DNA of 64,000 nt from assembly GCF_007992835.1 (NCBI RefSeq), contig NZ_BKBA01000004.1:124001-188000 (forward strand), given 5' to 3'. This stretch comes from Knoellia locipacati. Lineage in GTDB: Bacteria > Actinomycetota > Actinomycetes > Actinomycetales > Dermatophilaceae. Both the position numbers and the translations under genes were made by a program. Under the pieces are notes generated by a model. It was not told the origin of the DNA. It made no database searches and saw nothing but the letters and a program-made list of their open reading frames with translations. Below are positions 59,207-64,000 of this stretch, one piece after another. How positions within the stretch are numbered: the first letter of the stretch is position 1; each line of letters opens with the position of its first letter.

Positions 59207-62200
59207 GCCAGATCCCGTTCGAGGTCTCCGGCACGGTGCTCAAGGCCACGGCCTACACCGCCCGCTGGGCAGCCCTCGCCGCCGCCGACACCGACCTCGC
59301 GACCTTCCAGACGTGGGACAAGCGCCTGTCGCGCGACCGGCGGATCCTCGTGCCCGTGGACGTCCAGGCCTTCGTCGCCCCGACCGGCGGGAGCGACCCG
59401 GTCGTCGCCGTGGCCGGACGCACCGGCGACCCGGACCCCTTCGACGCCGGGTCGCCCCTCGCTGCCGGGGTGCACCTGCACTGGGCCATGCCGGACTCGC
59501 TCCTGCGCGGCTCGACCGACCCCGTCACGGGTGACCTCCGGCTGCCGGTGCTGCCCGACCGCTGGGTCGTCGTCCGCCACCTCTACCCCAACGGCTCGCG
59601 CTCCATCCATGTCACCGGCTGGGTCGTCGACGCCGTCACCGGGACGGTCACCTCGCTCCTCGACTACACCGGTGCCGCGTCGTCCGCGCCCGTCGACGAG
59701 ACCTTCACCCCCCTCGACGGGTTCCGTGGTGGGTCACCGCTGTGGACGGCGGCGTATGCCGCGTCGCGCAACCGCTTCGCGCTCCACGACCCGCTCACGG
59801 ACCTGCCGGCGCTGGCCCCGGCGGCGCCCCAGGGCTGGGACGCGGGGCGGGCGGCATACACGGTCGCGGGCTGGTGGAGCGTGCGCGAGGAGGACCCGCT
59901 CGCCTCCGCCACCGGAACGGTCGAGCTCCAGCGGGTGCTGGCCGGTCTCGGCTGGGGTCTGGGCCGAGAGGGTGAGGACTCGTGGGACGAGCCGCCGGAC
60001 CCGCGCGTCAATGCCCTTGTCCGCCGGATGGGGCTCACCTCGGCCAGGACCACCACGGCGACAACCTTCGTCCGCAAGTACGGCTCCGACACCGTCCAGG
60101 ACGAGGACGTCGCACCCACCGCCGGGCTGCCCGTGCGCGCCACCGAGCGGACCTTCGTCGGCATCGGCACGACGCGCTACCACGCGCTCTGCCACGGCAG
60201 CGTCCTCGGCGTGCCCATCGACGGCTCCGTCGACGGCGTCGACGAGCGCCCCGCCCGGGAGGTGCTCGGTGCCTCGGCGGGGCTCGACCTCGACGACCTC
60301 GCCGCCGCCTTCGCCGCGCCGGGCCTGGCCACCGGTCTGGGCCTCAGCGCCGACCAGCGCCTGCTCGCCGAGCGGCTCGTCGCCGCCTTCACCGCAGGGA
60401 CCCTGTCGGAGCTCGGCGCCCAGGACGGGCTCGCCGACCTCGAGGAGCGCGAGCACTCCGACGGCTTTTGGTCGCTCTCGGCGCCACCGGTCGAGGGCAG
60501 CCACGACGACGTCGTGCGCGCCGAGGACTCCTCGCCGTTCGGACCGACCCGGGTGGGACGCAAGGGCCGGGGCGCACAGGCGGCATCGGGTCTCGAGGAG
60601 GTCCGGGTCGAGTGGGCGACCGGGGTGCGGATGTTCGCCGACACGGCCCGGAGGTCCTCGTCGCGGGCCAGCGAGCGCCTCACCGAGAAGGTCCAGCGGC
60701 GCGATCGCGCCGGCACCCCGAGACCGACCGCGTCGGCGGCCGCGCCACCGGCAGGTCCCACCGCGCGCACCGTCCCCAAGGCGCCGCCGCGCCGCTACCG
60801 CCCGGCCCCGCTCATGGTCGCGGTCTCGGGCGTCAAGCCGCACCACCGCCACCACGGTGACGGGCTCCACGAGGGTGGGCTGCTGCGGTGCCGGTACCCC
60901 GGCGAGGCGCTCCCGGCCATCGACGGGGTCGTCGACGGACGGACCGTCGTCCCGACCCTGGGCAGCGGCGCCATCCCACCCGAGGTCACCCGGATCGTGC
61001 GTGAGGCGACCCTGCTCGACGGCTACCACCACGGCTGGCTCGCCGCTGCCGGTGCGACGCCCGGCAAGGACGTCGGCCCGGTCCACACCCGCCTCGTCTC
61101 CGAGCTGGTCCGGATCCACGGCTCGGACGCGGCCTACGACGGCACCGGGGTCGGAGCGCTCACCGAGATCGCGAAGCGCGCCTCCGACGGTGCGCTCAAG
61201 GAGACGTGGCACCACGCCGGAGCCCGCCGCTCGCCGGCCGCGGTCGACAGCGCTGCCGAGCTCGCGGCATACAGCGCCTATCCCGGGACGCCACCGAGCC
61301 CGGTCGCGATCACGACCTGGCGCCAGCCGTGGGTCCCGCTCTTCCTCGAGTGGCGGGTGCGGCTCGACGGCGCGGCCTCGCTGGAGGGCTGGACGCTCGG
61401 GACCACGGACCTCGAGGGCGAGCCCGTCGCCTCACCCCTCACGCGGACGTATGCCGGCCGCTCACCCCTGCACCGCGGCGTCGGCGACGCGCTGTCGAAC
61501 GGGATCCGCGAGTGGCTCGTCGCCGAGCAGCGACGTGACGAGGCCGACGTGACGAGCTCGCAGCTCGAGGACGCCGACGAGGTCGCGCTCGGGGAGCTCG
61601 CGACCTTCCTCGACCCGCTCGACCTCGCGTCCGCCTCGCTCGACGGGCTGCGCGAGCAGCTCCTCGGCATCCGCTACTCGGGCATCGTCGTGCGCGACGA
61701 GGACACGAAGAAGCCGGTCGCGGACGCCCTGCCGGTGCCGGTCTTCGGCGGCACCGCCACCATCGAGGAGCTCCGGCTCGTCGACGCCTTCGGCCGCACG
61801 CTCGACGTGCCCGTCGACGACGTCGTGACGACGACCCAGCTCGACACCGGCACACCGGGCGAGCTGCGCCTCACCCCGCGGATCCAGAACGCCGCCCGGT
61901 GGCTCTTCCGGCTCGTCGACCCGGCGCACCCGCTCGGCAGCGACCCGGCGACGGCGCTCGAGGCGTGGGTGGACCAGGTCCACCCCGAGGTCGCGGTCAA
62001 CCCGGTCTGCGGGTTCCTCCTGCCCGACCACATGGACGAGTCGCTCGAGGTCTTCGACCGCGCCGGAGACCCGATCGGCGAGCTCACCCACGACGCGATC
62101 ACCGACGCGGTGACGTGGGAGCCGGCGCCCGGCCGGCCGATCCCCCCGGACGCGGGGCCGATGACGGCGCTGCCCGCGCACGCGCAGCACGTCGGGCTCT

Positions 62201-63132
62201 TCGCGGACGGCGTGGTCCGCGCCGACATCGCCGCCCGCAACGGGACCACCGACCCCGGCGAGTCGAGCTCCCTCACCGCGCTGCTGCGGGCCGTCGACTC
62301 GACGATGTGGTCGGTCGACGCGTTCTCGTCGCTCGGCACGCCCACCGTCGCCGGGCTCGTCGGCCGACCGATCGCGGTCGTGCGCGCCACCCTGCGGATC
62401 GACGCACCCGACGACGTCGACGAGGTGACGGTCACCGCGGGTGGCGGGGGGACCGACGCGGTCGCGGCGCGGCGCGCGGCATACGCCGAGCTGTCGAGGC
62501 ACCGGTTCCCGGTGCGCATCGGCGAGCTGGGACGCAGCGACGACGCGGTGCTCGGCTTCTTCGTCGACGACGACTACGCACGGTTCCACGTCGTCGACAA
62601 GGTCGTCGCCGCGCTCGCCCTCGACACCGGACGCCACCGCGGGCAGCTCGGGCTGCTCGGCAGCAACGACGTGCCGGACGTCCGGCCGCTCGACCACCCC
62701 TACCTCGAGCTCGAGGACACCGTCGAGGTCCGGCTCGGTGAGACCCGGCGGCTGACGATCCTCATGCTGCCCGGCGGCAAGGCGCACCTCACGTCCGGCA
62801 TCCTGCCGCGCAAGTCGCTCGCGCTCGCCGACGAGTGGGTGAGTCCGGGGCTGCGCCGGCTCGTCCCGTCGCTGCGCACCGGGCCCGTCCTCGTCGACCC
62901 GGCGCAGGTGCGGCTGCCCAAGGTGGCGTCGTTCGGTCCGGACCAGCAGTTCACCCGGCGCACCGGGCCGCTCACCTGGCGCGACGACCCGATCGTCGCG
63001 GCGTCGACCTCGGCCTACCTGCCGCCCATGCCGCACGAGGCCCAGGAGGGCTGGATCAGGGTGGCCCCCGCACCCGCGCCGAAGCCGGCAGCCGGTGGCG
63101 CCCAAGCCACACCGCCAGGGGGTGCCCCGTGA
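59203..63132 (+). CDS. 1,309-residue hypothetical protein of the giant-protein operon
   Basis: A large intracellular protein without signal peptide, membrane helix or recognised domain. Notable segments: GVHLHWAMPDSLLRG (about 88-102) and LPVLPDRWVVVRHLYPNGS (about 113-131), then TRYHALCHGSVLGVPIDG (about 325), a central Arg/Pro/Ala-rich linker (about 455-530), VPLFLEWRVRLDG (about 710), and a C-terminal region with HLTSGILPRKSLALADEWVSPGLRRL (about 1187-1212) and TRRTGPLTWRDDPIVAASTSAYLPP. It closes with a Pro/Ala/Lys tail. The ATG overlaps the previous stop; the end overlaps the next GTG as GTGA. Full open frame with the strong third-position GC of its neighbours. Function unknown. Confidence 0.82.
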   Translation: MSQIPFEVSGTVLKATAYTARWAALAAADTDLATFQTWDKRLSRDRRILVPVDVQAFVAPTGGSDPVVAVAGRTGDPDPFDAGSPLAAGVHLHWAMPDSLLRGSTDPVTGDLRLPVLPDRWVVVRHLYPNGSRSIHVTGWVVDAVTGTVTSLLDYTGAASSAPVDETFTPLDGFRGGSPLWTAAYAASRNRFALHDPLTDLPALAPAAPQGWDAGRAAYTVAGWWSVREEDPLASATGTVELQRVLAGLGWGLGREGEDSWDEPPDPRVNALVRRMGLTSARTTTATTFVRKYGSDTVQDEDVAPTAGLPVRATERTFVGIGTTRYHALCHGSVLGVPIDGSVDGVDERPAREVLGASAGLDLDDLAAAFAAPGLATGLGLSADQRLLAERLVAAFTAGTLSELGAQDGLADLEEREHSDGFWSLSAPPVEGSHDDVVRAEDSSPFGPTRVGRKGRGAQAASGLEEVRVEWATGVRMFADTARRSSSRASERLTEKVQRRDRAGTPRPTASAAAPPAGPTARTVPKAPPRRYRPAPLMVAVSGVKPHHRHHGDGLHEGGLLRCRYPGEALPAIDGVVDGRTVVPTLGSGAIPPEVTRIVREATLLDGYHHGWLAAAGATPGKDVGPVHTRLVSELVRIHGSDAAYDGTGVGALTEIAKRASDGALKETWHHAGARRSPAAVDSAAELAAYSAYPGTPPSPVAITTWRQPWVPLFLEWRVRLDGAASLEGWTLGTTDLEGEPVASPLTRTYAGRSPLHRGVGDALSNGIREWLVAEQRRDEADVTSSQLEDADEVALGELATFLDPLDLASASLDGLREQLLGIRYSGIVVRDEDTKKPVADALPVPVFGGTATIEELRLVDAFGRTLDVPVDDVVTTTQLDTGTPGELRLTPRIQNAARWLFRLVDPAHPLGSDPATALEAWVDQVHPEVAVNPVCGFLLPDHMDESLEVFDRAGDPIGELTHDAITDAVTWEPAPGRPIPPDAGPMTALPAHAQHVGLFADGVVRADIAARNGTTDPGESSSLTALLRAVDSTMWSVDAFSSLGTPTVAGLVGRPIAVVRATLRIDAPDDVDEVTVTAGGGGTDAVAARRAAYAELSRHRFPVRIGELGRSDDAVLGFFVDDDYARFHVVDKVVAALALDTGRHRGQLGLLGSNDVPDVRPLDHPYLELEDTVEVRLGETRRLTILMLPGGKAHLTSGILPRKSLALADEWVSPGLRRLVPSLRTGPVLVDPAQVRLPKVASFGPDQQFTRRTGPLTWRDDPIVAASTSAYLPPMPHEAQEGWIRVAPAPAPKPAAGGAQATPPGGAP

Positions 63133-64000
63133 GCGACGTCGACGACGGCCGTCGCCGGGCCCGCGCTGCGCGCAAGGCGGTGCGCCGCGGCAACGCTCGC
63201 AGGCGACAGGCCTGGCGCGACGAGATGCGCGGCGAGCCGGACACCGCCGCCCTCGCCGAGGCGCTCCAGCGGCTGGCCGACGCCGAGGGCGAGGCCGCGG
63301 ACGACGACGCCGCGCGCGATGCCCGCCGTGGTGGGCCGCTCGCCGCGCCGTCGGCCACGGCCGCCGGACGCTGGGTGCCGGTCGGTCCCTCCGTCGTGCG
63401 GCGCGGGCAGGCGACCGGACGGCCGCGGGTCACCGGCCGGATCAACGACCTCGCCGTCTCCCCGAACGGCCTGCGCGCGTATGCCGCGTCCGGCAACGGA
63501 GGTCTCTGGTACACCGAGGACGCCGGCGCGACGTGGGCCCCCGTGGGTGGCTGGGTGACGCGGGGCCGGGTGGCGGGCGGCCGCACCAACGCGCTCACCG
63601 TCGGCTGTGTGGAGGTGGTCTTCGGCGCCGACGCCGAGCACGACCTCGTCCTCGTCGGCACGGGCGAGGTGTCCGCGAGTCCCTCGCACTCGGGTGCGGC
63701 GCAGGGTGGGATCGGGGTGCTGTCCGCCGTCGGGCCGGTGACGCTGGCGGTCACCCACGACGACCCGTGGGAGCCCGACGTCAACGCGCTCGCGACCTTC
63801 GAGGGCGCGCGGACCTATCGGATCGCCCACGACCCCAACACCGACGTCGGCGCCACGAGCGGGGTGCGGGCCCACCGCGTCATCGCCGCCAGCTCGGCGG
63901 GCCTGTTCACCGGGCTCCGTCAGGCGGTGCCGGCGGCGGGCGGGTTCCCGGCCCGCGGCACCTACCGGTGGACCCCCTGCGCGCTCGCCCACGTCGGCGG
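63129..64000 (+). CDS. BNR/beta-propeller-like protein, 3' end outside window
   Basis: The first 290 residues of a protein that runs off the right edge. A basic N-terminal helix (RRRARAARKAVRRGNARRRQAWRDEM) and an acidic stretch precede a propeller-like domain. One clear blade reads GRINDLAVSPNGLRAYAASGNGGLWYTEDAGATWAPVGGW near 97-140, with the BNR/Asp-box pattern (S/T-x-D-x-G-x-T-W). Further strands (HDLVLVGTGEVSAS, RVIAASSAGLFTGL) suggest more blades. Usually such repeats are extracellular sialidase- or YCF48-like, but no signal peptide exists here. The GTG start overlaps the 1,309-residue gene by four bases; an AGGGGG lies upstream. Probably a structural or substrate-reading member of the same complex. 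Confidence 0.78.
   Translation, partial: MSDVDDGRRRARAARKAVRRGNARRRQAWRDEMRGEPDTAALAEALQRLADAEGEAADDDAARDARRGGPLAAPSATAAGRWVPVGPSVVRRGQATGRPRVTGRINDLAVSPNGLRAYAASGNGGLWYTEDAGATWAPVGGWVTRGRVAGGRTNALTVGCVEVVFGADAEHDLVLVGTGEVSASPSHSGAAQGGIGVLSAVGPVTLAVTHDDPWEPDVNALATFEGARTYRIAHDPNTDVGATSGVRAHRVIAASSAGLFTGLRQAVPAAGGFPARGTYRWTPCALAHVG

Noticed and set aside
45996-64000. Giant operon as a prophage tail or contractile injection system
   Set aside because: I find no sheath, tube, spike, baseplate wedge, tape-measure or AAA-ATPase signatures, and no lysis or packaging genes. The order of the genes does not match those systems. Not excluded for genes beyond the right edge.

Overview
The window is very GC-rich, densely coded DNA from a high-GC Gram-positive bacterium. 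The order rhomboid, crgA, DUF881, class E sortase, small membrane protein, amidotransferase, then convergent pknB-pbpA-rodA-pstP-fhaB-fhaA, is the conserved cell-wall and division neighbourhood that lies near the replication origin in Actinobacteria. I would place the organism in the Micrococcales, perhaps near Intrasporangiaceae, but no marker here fixes the genus.

Layout. (1) Positions 1-8.3 kb form a defense island of visibly lower GC. It holds the 3' part of a large DUF1998-type helicase coupled to a Cas4-like PD-(D/E)XK nuclease. Facing it on the other strand is a restriction-modification cassette of vsr, a cytosine-C5 methyltransferase and a putative PD-(D/E)XK endonuclease with a duplicated N-terminal module. 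(2) 8.3-20 kb is mixed: a RibD/DHFR-like reductase, an ECF42-type sigma factor with its DGPF partner and a matching promoter, an SRPBCC protein, a PPOX protein, a LysE/LysG pair, a secreted Ig-repeat protein, a Cds1-like PLP enzyme and a coiled-coil membrane protein. (3) 20-32.4 kb is the ppiA/rhomboid/crgA to fhaA cell-wall and division cluster; a tight group of DnaA-box-like sequences sits between the rhomboid gene and crgA. (4) 32.5-45 kb holds a DoxX protein, phosphoketolase, a MerR regulon with NYN and glycosyltransferase genes, the 5-oxoprolinase genes pxpABC, tRNA-Leu(CAG), a second membrane Ser/Thr kinase, a frameshifted small gene and a lipoprotein.

(5) From 45.36 kb to the right edge runs one tightly packed operon of at least six genes, with junctions of +6, -4, +3, -4 and -4 bases. 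It encodes a 209-residue protein, a 3,339-residue protein with a DUF6603-like region and an embedded hydrolase-like segment that lacks its nucleophile, three proteins (726, 336 and 1,309 residues) that I cannot assign, and a partial BNR/beta-propeller protein. None has a visible signal peptide. This is the best candidate here for an undescribed system: probably a large beta-rich intracellular assembly, function unknown.

Two DNA-level signals cut across the genes. The octamer CGGCATAC (or GTATGCCG) occurs about 43 times on both strands and in all reading frames outside the defense island, but once inside it. Several gene ends carry long, almost perfect hairpins whose arm sequences recur at distant loci.
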